DNA from: Clostridium sp. 28_12
GTDB lineage: Bacteria; Bacillota; Clostridia; TANB77; CAG-508
Assembly (NCBI GenBank): GCA_001916055.1
Contig: MNRR01000023.1
Coordinates: 1-9,645 of the forward strand
Direction: 5' to 3'
DNA: 9,645 nucleotides
Below the pieces are notes generated by a model, which had not been told where the DNA came from, did not search any database, and worked only from the letters and a program-made list of their open reading frames with translations. Positions 1 through 6,783 of the stretch are shown piece after piece. A program made the translations under genes and the position numbers. Each line of letters starts with the position of its first letter. The stretch's first letter is position 1.

Positions 1-127
1 TAGAAAAATATAAAAGTCAAGAAGAATCGTTATTTACAATATAGGTGCTCAAAGTATTTATTTTAAATAATTTGTGACAAATGATTGACTAACCTACATG
101 TACAATAGAAAAAGTATAAAATATATA

Positions 128-156
128 TTGACAAAAATAAAAAATTAGTAGATAAT
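128..156 (+). promoter_or_regulatory. sigma-A type promoter of the phosphorylase gene
   Basis: A perfect -35 box TTGACA lies at 128-133. After exactly 17 bases comes GATAAT at 151-156, which matches the TATAAT -10 consensus in five of six positions. Transcription would start near 163, leaving a leader of about 60 nt before the gene at 227. I see no stem-loop or riboswitch-like structure in that leader. The stretch upstream of the promoter (1-127) shows no gene. It contains loose partial boxes (TTGACT at 85-90, TACAAT at 101-106), but their spacing is wrong for a second promoter. Confidence 0.75.
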
Positions 157-226
157 AACTAATGATTAACAAAAAGAAAAAAATGCTAAAACAGAGCATA
201 GAAAAAACATAGGAGGAAAATTAAAT

Positions 227-2794
227 ATGTACGTGTTTAACAGAATAACTGTAAATCCGCAATTACCAAAAAGAATTGGGAGAATAACAGAAATAGCAAA
301 TAATTTATGGTGGTCTTGGAATACAGAATTTTTAAGATTATTCAAAATGATAGATATAGATTTATGGGAGAGATGCAATAAAAATCCTGTGAAATTTTTA
401 AAATCAGTAGAACAGGAAAAGCTAGAAAATGCTGCAAGAGATATTGCATTTATAAAAGAATATGACAAAATAGTTAGTAATTTTGATTCATATATGAACA
501 GTAAGAGTACTTGGTTTAACTCAAAATATCCAGATAATAGAAATGATTTAATAGCATATTTTTCAGCTGAATATGGATTAGACCAAACAATAGCAATATA
601 TTCAGGTGGTCTTGGAATATTATCTGGTGACCATCTAAAATCTGCAAGTGACTTAGGGATTCCGTTAGTTGCTGTAGGTTTGTTATATAAAAATGGATAT
701 TTTAATCAAATAATAGATAGATATGGAATGCAAAGACCAGAATATAGAGATTTAGACATATATGATTTACCAATAACACCAGTAAAAGATTTGGATGGAA
801 ATGATTTAATATTATTTATAAAATTTCCAAAAAGAAGAATATATTTAAAAGTATGGGAAATAAATGTAGGAAGAATAAAACTATATTTGATGGATTCAGA
901 TATAGACATTAATAATGTAGAAGATAGAGATACAACAGCACGTTTATATGGTGGAGACCAAGAAATGAGAATAAGACAAGAAATTATACTTGGAATGGGA
1001 GGAGTTAGTCTATTAAGAAGATTAGGACTAACACCAACTGTATATCATATGAATGAAGGACATTCAGCGTTTTTAAACCTTGAATTAATAAAAAATACAA
1101 TAAAAGAAAAACAAGTTTCTTTTGATGTAGCAAGAGATATAGCATCATCAAAAACAGTATTTACAACACATACGCCTGTTCCAGCAGGAAATGATATATT
1201 CCCACTAGACTTAGTAGAAAAATATTTCAAAGATTTTTGGCCAAGATTAGGATTAACAAGAGAAGAATTTTTAAAATTAGGAATGAAACCTTGTGAAGGA
1301 CTAGAACCAGGATTCAACATGGGAATATTTGCTTTAAAAATTGCAGGAAAGAAAAATGGTGTAAGCAAATTACATGGCGAAGTGTCAAGAGAACTATTTG
1401 CAGATGTATGGCCACATATAGCTCCAAGTGAATCACCAATAACATATGTAACAAATGGAATTCACACATGTACATGGTTAGCTCCAAAAATGAAAGAATT
1501 ATATAATAAATATTTGATGCCATATTGGCAAGACAATATACATGAAGATTATGTGTGGGAAAAAATAAGAACAATTCCAGATGAAAAAATGTGGAAAGTT
1601 CATATGGAAAGAAAAGAAAAATTAATAGCATTAGTTAAAGAAAATGTAACAAGAAGGTTAAGAAGAGAAGGTGTAAGCTACGAAGAAATCACAGAAGCTA
1701 CGTCAAAATTAAATCCAGAAGCATTAACAATAGGATTTGGAAGAAGATTTGCAACATATAAGAGAGCTACTCTGATTTTTAAAGACTTAGAAAGAATAAC
1801 ACAAATTTTAAATGATGAAAATAGACCAGTTCAGTTAATATTTGCAGGAAAAGCACATCCAGCAGATAGAGAAGGTGCAGACTTAATAAAATATATACAT
1901 GAAATATCAATGAAGCCACAATTCAAAGGAAAAATATTTATTCTTGAAAATTATAATATAGAAATTTCAAGATATATGGTAAGTGGTGTAGATGTTTGGC
2001 TAAATAATCCAAGAAGACCAATGGAAGCATCAGGAACAAGTGGACAAAAAGCTTCTGTAAATGGAGTTGTAAACTTTAGTGTGCTAGATGGATGGTGGGC
2101 AGAAGGATATAATCAAAAAAATGGTTGGGCAATAGGAACAAACAAAGAGTACTCATCATATGAAGAACAAGATATAGCAGATAGTAATAGCATATACTAT
2201 ACATTAGAAAACAAGATTATTCCAACATATTATGATAAAGATAGAAATGGAATATCAAAATCTTGGATGGAATATATGAAAAATTCAATAATGACAACAG
2301 CTGGAAAGTATAGTACAGCAAGAATGTTGGTAGATTATACAAGAAAATTATATATACCACTATGTAATTTAACGAAAAAATATTATACAGATCTTAACAG
2401 AGTAACAGAATATGATGCTTGGAAAGCAAGTATGTATTCAAATTGGAAAGATGTAAAAATTGAACAAATTGAGAGTAATGCAGATAATATAACTGTTGAT
2501 GCAGGAGAAGAGATTGAAGTAAGATGTGAAGTAACACTTCCAAATATTGATTCGAACTCAATTAGAGCAGAAGTATATTATGGCAAATTCTTAGAAAATG
2601 GTACTGTACAAGATATAAAAATAATTCCAATGAAGATGGAAAAAAGAGATGAAGAAAATAGAAAATATTATTATGTAGCAAAAATTAATTTAACAACAGG
2701 TGGAAACTATGGATACTCATTTAGAGTTATGCCTCAAAATGAAATGTTATTAGATAGTGAAAATATGGATTTGGTTAAATGGATTGAAAAATAA
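227..2794 (+). CDS. glgP: alpha-glucan (glycogen/maltodextrin) phosphorylase
   Basis: An 855-residue cytosolic enzyme expected to release glucose-1-phosphate from the non-reducing ends of alpha-1,4-glucans, using pyridoxal phosphate (PLP) and inorganic phosphate. The N-terminal ~110 residues, including the Trp-rich NNLWWSWN, resemble the DUF3417 domain of the shorter bacterial/archaeal phosphorylase branch, and the length suits that branch. Conserved motifs appear in order: EYGLDQTIAIYSGGLGILSGD (about 116-136) in the N-terminal lobe, HMNEGHSAF (from residue 274), THTPVPAGND (His315), RRFATYKRA (Lys512) in the phosphate-binding region, and EASGTSGQKAS, whose Lys608 is the expected PLP Schiff-base lysine. 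The last ~90 residues form a beta-rich tail. The ATG has a strong AGGAGG at 211-216, 10 nt upstream. Its own promoter and the terminator immediately after the stop suggest a monocistronic unit. No defect is seen. Phosphorylase identity is secure; the preferred chain length (glycogen or maltodextrin) cannot be told from sequence. Confidence 0.96.
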   Translation: MYVFNRITVNPQLPKRIGRITEIANNLWWSWNTEFLRLFKMIDIDLWERCNKNPVKFLKSVEQEKLENAARDIAFIKEYDKIVSNFDSYMNSKSTWFNSKYPDNRNDLIAYFSAEYGLDQTIAIYSGGLGILSGDHLKSASDLGIPLVAVGLLYKNGYFNQIIDRYGMQRPEYRDLDIYDLPITPVKDLDGNDLILFIKFPKRRIYLKVWEINVGRIKLYLMDSDIDINNVEDRDTTARLYGGDQEMRIRQEIILGMGGVSLLRRLGLTPTVYHMNEGHSAFLNLELIKNTIKEKQVSFDVARDIASSKTVFTTHTPVPAGNDIFPLDLVEKYFKDFWPRLGLTREEFLKLGMKPCEGLEPGFNMGIFALKIAGKKNGVSKLHGEVSRELFADVWPHIAPSESPITYVTNGIHTCTWLAPKMKELYNKYLMPYWQDNIHEDYVWEKIRTIPDEKMWKVHMERKEKLIALVKENVTRRLRREGVSYEEITEATSKLNPEALTIGFGRRFATYKRATLIFKDLERITQILNDENRPVQLIFAGKAHPADREGADLIKYIHEISMKPQFKGKIFILENYNIEISRYMVSGVDVWLNNPRRPMEASGTSGQKASVNGVVNFSVLDGWWAEGYNQKNGWAIGTNKEYSSYEEQDIADSNSIYYTLENKIIPTYYDKDRNGISKSWMEYMKNSIMTTAGKYSTARMLVDYTRKLYIPLCNLTKKYYTDLNRVTEYDAWKASMYSNWKDVKIEQIESNADNITVDAGEEIEVRCEVTLPNIDSNSIRAEVYYGKFLENGTVQDIKIIPMKMEKRDEENRKYYYVAKINLTTGGNYGYSFRVMPQNEMLLDSENMDLVKWIEK

Positions 2795-2827
2795 AAAATA
2801 GCGCAAAAATATTGCGCTATTTTTTTT
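2794..2827 (+). terminator. intrinsic terminator after the phosphorylase gene
   Basis: A perfect stem pairs 2794-2806 (core TAGCGCAA) with 2812-2824 (core TTGCGCTA) around a 5-nt loop at 2807-2811. The strand ends in an uninterrupted T run at 2818-2827 apart from one A. The hairpin starts at the last base of the stop codon. The run of A on the left arm means it could also terminate transcription coming from the other strand, but no gene is seen there. Confidence 0.92.
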
Positions 2828-2854
2828 GAATACAGTAAAATTATGGAAAAAGTA

Positions 2855-2883
2855 TTTACAAATAATAAAAAATATAATATAAT
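2855..2883 (+). promoter_or_regulatory. sigma-A type promoter of the surface-protein operon
   Basis: TTTACA at 2855-2860 is separated by 17 bases from a perfect TATAAT at 2878-2883. A second overlapping TATAAT at 2873-2878 has a poor 12-base spacing and is less likely to be used. The start would be near 2890, about 30 nt before the first gene and downstream of the terminator, so the three following genes form a transcription unit separate from the phosphorylase. Confidence 0.75.
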
Positions 2884-2904
2884 GATGCCGTAAAAAATAA
2901 TAAA

Positions 2905-2916
2905 AAAGGGGTGGAG
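2905..2916 (+). promoter_or_regulatory. ribosome binding site that decides the start of the LPITY protein
   Basis: The purine block AAAGGGGTGGAG immediately precedes CAT ATG ATG. The GGGG at 2908-2911 lies 8 nt before ATG 2920, and the GGAG at 2913-2916 lies 6 nt before ATG 2923. A GTG at 2911 is in the same frame but sits inside this block and would have no site of its own, so the ATG pair is the better start. Confidence 0.7.
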
Positions 2917-2919
2917 CAT

Positions 2920-3948
2920 ATGATGCACAAAAAAGTCATCAAATTATTAGGTGCTTTGACTATACTATTATTAATAGTAATGACACCTATAATGGTTCTA
3001 GCGACAAATGAAGATGTCTCTGTAGTTAATACTCAAACAAATGAGTACATAATATATATTAAGGACTACACAGACAAAAATTTTAAGTATGCATTTACAA
3101 ATAATGCAAGTCCAAAAGAAATGGATTTATCTTATATTAATTCAATCTCAGATTTGGGAGGAAGCCAAGGAGCATTTTTAGATGCTGAAACTTATGAAAA
3201 ATTAAAAAATCAACCAATTTATATATGGGCAAAAGATGAAGAAGAAAATTTAATTCTAAATGGAGTTCAAATAGATTTCGAGAACTCATTAACCAAGGAA
3301 AACATAAATACAATAGAAAATACAACGAAAAGAATAGCAGTAGAAATTTCTACATCTAAAGACAGCACTGAATTAACAACACCAGTAAGAAGCGAAATTA
3401 TTGAAGGCGTAAAAGAAGTGGCAAAAGCTGGATATGTAAAAATCACAGACAGTAAAGATGCTGAATATTATTATCAAAGAGTAAAAACATCAGACTCAGA
3501 AGAATATGCAAAATTAATGGAATTAGCAGAAGATATTAACAGCAAATATTCTGAAATGGATATGTATGAAAAGGTTCAAGCAAATGAGCAATTTTATAGT
3601 TTATATTCAAAATTAACTAATGAGGCTAAATGGCAAAAAGTAGAAAATATGGAAATAAAACAGCCAGAATCAACAGAACAAAGTAATGGAACTGGAGATA
3701 AATATATAGTATTTTTGAAAAAAATTGCAAAAAGCGGTGATACAACACTAGATGCACAATTTTTACAAGAATATTATGATTATGAGCCAAATGCAGTAAT
3801 AGAACGAGTAGAAACACAGGAAACCACAAAATTACCAATAACATATGACAGCATTGCATTAATAGTTATATTAGCATTAGTAGTAATAGCATTAGTAGTG
3901 ATATTTATAAGAATGAAAAAGTTAAATAAAAAAAATGAAGAAAAATAG
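2920..3948 (+). CDS. secreted, C-terminally membrane-anchored protein with LPITY sorting-like motif
   Basis: I do not recognise the family. The protein has 342 residues from ATG 2920. A typical signal peptide (HKK, then a hydrophobic stretch) ends in VLA-TN at about residue 29. The mature part is about 270 residues, hydrophilic and rich in Glu, Lys, Thr and Tyr, with an acidic helical-looking stretch in the middle (about residues 180-225). Near the C terminus, LPITY (3832-3846) is followed by DS, about 20 hydrophobic residues, and a basic tail (RMKKLNKK). This is the geometry of a sortase sorting signal, but with Tyr in place of the Gly of LPXTG. It is the first gene after the 2855-2883 promoter, and its end overlaps the sortase gene by 14 nt, so the two are probably co-translated. 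It may be a sortase substrate with a non-standard motif, or simply a membrane-anchored accessory protein. Confidence 0.85.
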   Translation: MMHKKVIKLLGALTILLLIVMTPIMVLATNEDVSVVNTQTNEYIIYIKDYTDKNFKYAFTNNASPKEMDLSYINSISDLGGSQGAFLDAETYEKLKNQPIYIWAKDEEENLILNGVQIDFENSLTKENINTIENTTKRIAVEISTSKDSTELTTPVRSEIIEGVKEVAKAGYVKITDSKDAEYYYQRVKTSDSEEYAKLMELAEDINSKYSEMDMYEKVQANEQFYSLYSKLTNEAKWQKVENMEIKQPESTEQSNGTGDKYIVFLKKIAKSGDTTLDAQFLQEYYDYEPNAVIERVETQETTKLPITYDSIALIVILALVVIALVVIFIRMKKLNKKNEEK

Positions 3949-4549
3949 TCTAGAATTAAAAATCTACAAGACAATTTTTAATATGTTATTAATAGTAGCA
4001 ATTGTGGTAATTGGTATGATAGCTCATAAATACATAGGCGAAAACGAAAATGAAAAAGAAAGTCAAGATGCAGTAGAAGCTTTTAGTAACATAGATTTTT
4101 CAGAGATTACTGAGGAATCAAAAGAACAATTAGAATATAAAGGCTATAAGGTAATTGGAATAGTAAAAATTCCAAAAATAAATATTGAATATCCAATATT
4201 AGAAATTGGAAACATTGATCCAGAAAGTGCAAAAGAACCTATGAAGATATCTGTAATCAAATACTGGGGGGAAAAAGTAAATGATTACGGAAATTTGTCA
4301 TTGGCAGGGCATAATAACAAAAGTGGTACAATGTTTGGAAAAACTAAAAAGCTCAGTGAAGGAGACATAGTAGAACTATCTGACTTGGAAGGAAAAACAA
4401 TACAATATTCAATATATAATATTTTTACAACATCACCAAATGATGTGAATATCTTGCTACCAAGAGATGAACATGTAAGGGAAGTAACACTAATTACATG
4501 TACAAATGGAAATAAGCAAAGATTAATATTAAAAGCGCAAGAAATATAG
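3935..4549 (+). CDS. sortase (cysteine transpeptidase), class not resolved
   Basis: A 204-residue membrane-tethered sortase expected to cut sorting signals of secreted proteins and join them to the cell wall or to each other. Residues about 11-33 form the N-terminal membrane anchor, followed by an acidic linker. The catalytic domain starts at about 70 with IGIVKIPKINIEYPIL, a common sortase opening. The catalytic residues are all visible: His126 in LAGHNN, Cys189 in TLITCT, and Arg196 in KQRLIL. The short form argues against a long class B enzyme, although GTMFGKTKKL after the His recalls class B. I see no clear class C lid (DPF/DPW). The start codon overlaps the upstream gene by 14 nt and has no visible Shine-Dalgarno site, so translation probably depends on coupling to that gene. 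Substrates are probably its operon neighbours. Confidence 0.93.
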   Translation: MKKNSLELKIYKTIFNMLLIVAIVVIGMIAHKYIGENENEKESQDAVEAFSNIDFSEITEESKEQLEYKGYKVIGIVKIPKINIEYPILEIGNIDPESAKEPMKISVIKYWGEKVNDYGNLSLAGHNNKSGTMFGKTKKLSEGDIVELSDLEGKTIQYSIYNIFTTSPNDVNILLPRDEHVREVTLITCTNGNKQRLILKAQEI

Positions 4550-4556
4550 TTAATTT

Positions 4557-4563
4557 AGGGGGG
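4557..4563 (+). promoter_or_regulatory. G-run ribosome binding site of the adhesin gene
   Basis: AGGGGGG, with 7 nt to ATG 4571, is an unusual all-G version of AGGAGG that could still pair with the anti-Shine-Dalgarno sequence through G-U pairs. It lies only 7 nt after the sortase stop codon. With no terminator or promoter between them, the adhesin is part of the same operon. Confidence 0.65.
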
Positions 4564-4570
4564 AATTAAA

Positions 4571-6631
4571 ATGGCGGATAAATCAAATACTATAAGCAAA
4601 AAGACTATTATAGCAATAGCAATAGTAATAGTTTTATTGTTTATCGCTGGTTTATCAGTAGGAATATTCTTAGCTGATAAAGGTAGAACTGAAGCTGTTG
4701 ATGGAAACCAATCTATAGGAGAAAGTCAGACAACAGAAGAAAATAAAAATTCGGATGAAAATAAAGCTAATGGTGATCAAAATGCTAATGAAAATAAAAC
4801 AGGTGAAAATAATGTTGTTGATAATAATGAAAATAATCAAGTAACAGAAAATAATAGTGATAATGCAAATGGAGTTACAACAAATACAAATATTAATGAA
4901 GTTGGAGAAACAACAATAACAAGAGTAGAAGAACAAGAAAAGCTTGTATCAAGAGACTTTTGGGATTGGTGGACTCCATCAACTGTAGTAGCTTCAGGTT
5001 CAGCAGTAGCAGAGAGATTAATACCACAAACACCAGATTTTACAGTAGAAAAAACAGCTACAACTGGTGTAGGTGAAGATAAATTAGTATATGCCAATAA
5101 AAATATTACATATACAATAAAAGTTACAAATAATGGAGAACAAGAGTTAAAAAATATAGAAATAGCAGATAAAATTCCAGAACAAACAACTTTTGTTTCT
5201 ATTGATGATGCACAAAATTCAGGAACAACAATATTAGAAAATGATACAGTTATAGGCTTAAAATGGATTGTAACTGTACCAGCAAAAGAATCAATAGAAG
5301 TTAAATTTACAGTAAAAGTTAATGAAAATGCAACAGGTACAATATCAAATGCAGCAATAGTTAACGGTAAAGAAAGTAATGAAGAAAAAACATCAATTAT
5401 AAATGCTAAAAAATCAAGCAAAATAATAGAAAGAAATAATGTTGAAGTAAAAGATGGTCTAGAGGTAGCAAAATTAGGAGACAAAATAAAATATACTATA
5501 ACAGCTACAAATACAGGAGATGTCTCTGGAAAAACAACAATAGAAGATACAGTACCAGTAGGAACAAAATTAATAGAAAGTTCTGTAACAGATAATGGAA
5601 AAATAACAACAACAACTGATAATAGAAAACAAATTTCATGGAATGTTGAATTAGGGGCTAATGAGTCAATTGAAAGAACATTTATTGTAGAAGTAAAAGA
5701 TATAAGTGGAAAAATTGAAAATGTTGCAACAGTTGGAGGAGTTCCTACAAATCCAGATAAAAAAGATACAGCAGATATAAAAGTAGTTAAAGAAGTTACT
5801 GACATAAAGAGAAATCAAGAAAGTCTTGGAAAAGACGTGAAGGTTCAAGCTGGAGACGTAATTGAGTACAAAATAAAAGTAACAAACACTGGTAGTTTAG
5901 ACTTAACTAATGTAGTACTTGATGAAAAACTTGTAGGAATCAATATTAATGCTAAGGACTTAAAAATAGGAGATTTAAAAGCAGGAGACAGCAAAGAAAT
6001 ATCTGCTACATATACTGTAACTTATGAAAAAGACATAAAAGGAAAAGCTGATGAAAATGGTAATCCATTACCAATAATTAATGAAGTTTTTGTTAAAGGA
6101 GAATCAGTTCCTACAAAACCAGATCAAAAATCAGAAGAAGTTAGTGATGATTCAAAAGTTGAAACACCAGTTGAAGAAGCACCTTCTTATGATATAAGTA
6201 AAATTGCAGATAAAGAAAAAGTAACAACAGCAGGAGAAGAAATAACATACACAATAACAGTAACAAATACAGGAAATACAATATTAAAAGATCTTACTGT
6301 AAGAGATGATATGCTTGGAATTGATAAAGTCATTAGTGAAATTAAAATAAATGGCACAAATGTAATCTCTGCGCAATATACAGTAACACAAGATGATATA
6401 GACAAAGGTGGAGTAATAAAAAATATTGTAACAGTTGGAGATAAGGAAACAGAAAGAGATGTTAATGTAGAACAAAATCCAGGTTACACAGCAGTAAAAA
6501 CAGCTGATAAAGAAAAAGTAACAACAGCAGGAGAAGAAATAATATACACAATAACAGTAACAAATACAGGAAATACAACATTAAAAGATATTGCTGTTAA
6601 AGATATACAAAGATTGATACAATTGAAGTAG
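4571..6631 (+). CDS. N-terminal part of a giant DUF11-repeat surface adhesin, cut short by a frameshift
   Basis: This frame gives 686 residues, but the last eight or so (after VKD) are out-of-frame residues. Residues about 12-35 are a hydrophobic segment after two Lys, like a signal peptide or uncleaved type II anchor; I see no clear signal-peptidase site. Residues 40-120 are an Asn/Glu/Thr-rich linker. DFWDWW (129-134) is an isolated aromatic cluster. After it come tandem immunoglobulin-like units of the DUF11/DUF7507 kind with the signature YTITVTNTGN: about 155-276, 278-405, 408-530, 540-636, and a fifth starting at 638. Such units build long stalks on Gram-positive and archaeal surfaces. 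Each begins near a Lys (K161, K544, K643) that could take part in isopeptide bonds, which is inference. The natural protein plainly continues in another frame from 6601. The gene follows the sortase by 21 nt, with an AGGGGGG site. Confidence 0.9.
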   Translation: MADKSNTISKKTIIAIAIVIVLLFIAGLSVGIFLADKGRTEAVDGNQSIGESQTTEENKNSDENKANGDQNANENKTGENNVVDNNENNQVTENNSDNANGVTTNTNINEVGETTITRVEEQEKLVSRDFWDWWTPSTVVASGSAVAERLIPQTPDFTVEKTATTGVGEDKLVYANKNITYTIKVTNNGEQELKNIEIADKIPEQTTFVSIDDAQNSGTTILENDTVIGLKWIVTVPAKESIEVKFTVKVNENATGTISNAAIVNGKESNEEKTSIINAKKSSKIIERNNVEVKDGLEVAKLGDKIKYTITATNTGDVSGKTTIEDTVPVGTKLIESSVTDNGKITTTTDNRKQISWNVELGANESIERTFIVEVKDISGKIENVATVGGVPTNPDKKDTADIKVVKEVTDIKRNQESLGKDVKVQAGDVIEYKIKVTNTGSLDLTNVVLDEKLVGININAKDLKIGDLKAGDSKEISATYTVTYEKDIKGKADENGNPLPIINEVFVKGESVPTKPDQKSEEVSDDSKVETPVEEAPSYDISKIADKEKVTTAGEEITYTITVTNTGNTILKDLTVRDDMLGIDKVISEIKINGTNVISAQYTVTQDDIDKGGVIKNIVTVGDKETERDVNVEQNPGYTAVKTADKEKVTTAGEEIIYTITVTNTGNTTLKDIAVKDIQRLIQLK
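6206..6502 (+). repeat. 297-nt coding repeat, copy 1 (intact)
   Basis: This unit encodes 99 residues of DUF11-like domain 4. Its first 87 nt (6206-6292) match 6503-6589 at 84 of 87 positions by eye. The second half (6377-6480) is also clearly related to 6658-6760. The high nucleotide identity in the first third points to recent duplication or gene conversion. Confidence 0.85.
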
Positions 6632-6783
6632 GAAAATCAGCAAGTGTAACAGGAACATATACAGTAAAACAAGAAGATATAGATAAAGGTGGAAAGATCC
6701 ACAATGTAGCAACAGTTGGAGATAAATCACCAGAAAGAGATGTTGAGGTAGAACAAAATCCATGTATATTAGTAAATAAAGAT
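6503..6783 (+). repeat. coding repeat, copy 2 (16 nt short)
   Basis: The first part is offset from copy 1 by 297 nt, but after the lesion the offset falls to 281 nt (TATACAGTA at 6377 versus 6658). This copy therefore lacks 16 nt relative to copy 1, which is not a multiple of three. A third, more diverged copy follows: the 20-mer TAACAAATACAGGAAATACA occurs at 6261, 6558 and 6881. Confidence 0.85.

Noticed and set aside
85..106. Second promoter from TTGACT (85-90) and TACAAT (101-106)
   Set aside because: The spacing is only 10 bases. The 128-156 promoter has near-consensus boxes with the ideal 17-base spacing.
2911..2913. GTG as the start of the LPITY protein
   Set aside because: It lies inside the purine-rich ribosome binding block, with no spacer upstream. 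ATG 2920 or 2923 has correct spacing and gives a standard signal peptide.
4837..5805. Long open frame on the - strand (322 codons) opposite the adhesin
   Set aside because: The + strand clearly encodes repeated DUF11-like domains. The reverse reading is a Ser/Val/Phe-rich shadow with no ribosome site or recognisable domain. The other - strand frames across the window are the same kind of artefact.
6596..6616. Programmed ribosomal frameshift joining the two halves of the adhesin
   Set aside because: I see no slippery heptamer, stimulatory hairpin or internal Shine-Dalgarno site. The neighbouring repeat copy shows that 16 bases are missing, which a one-base slip would not explain.
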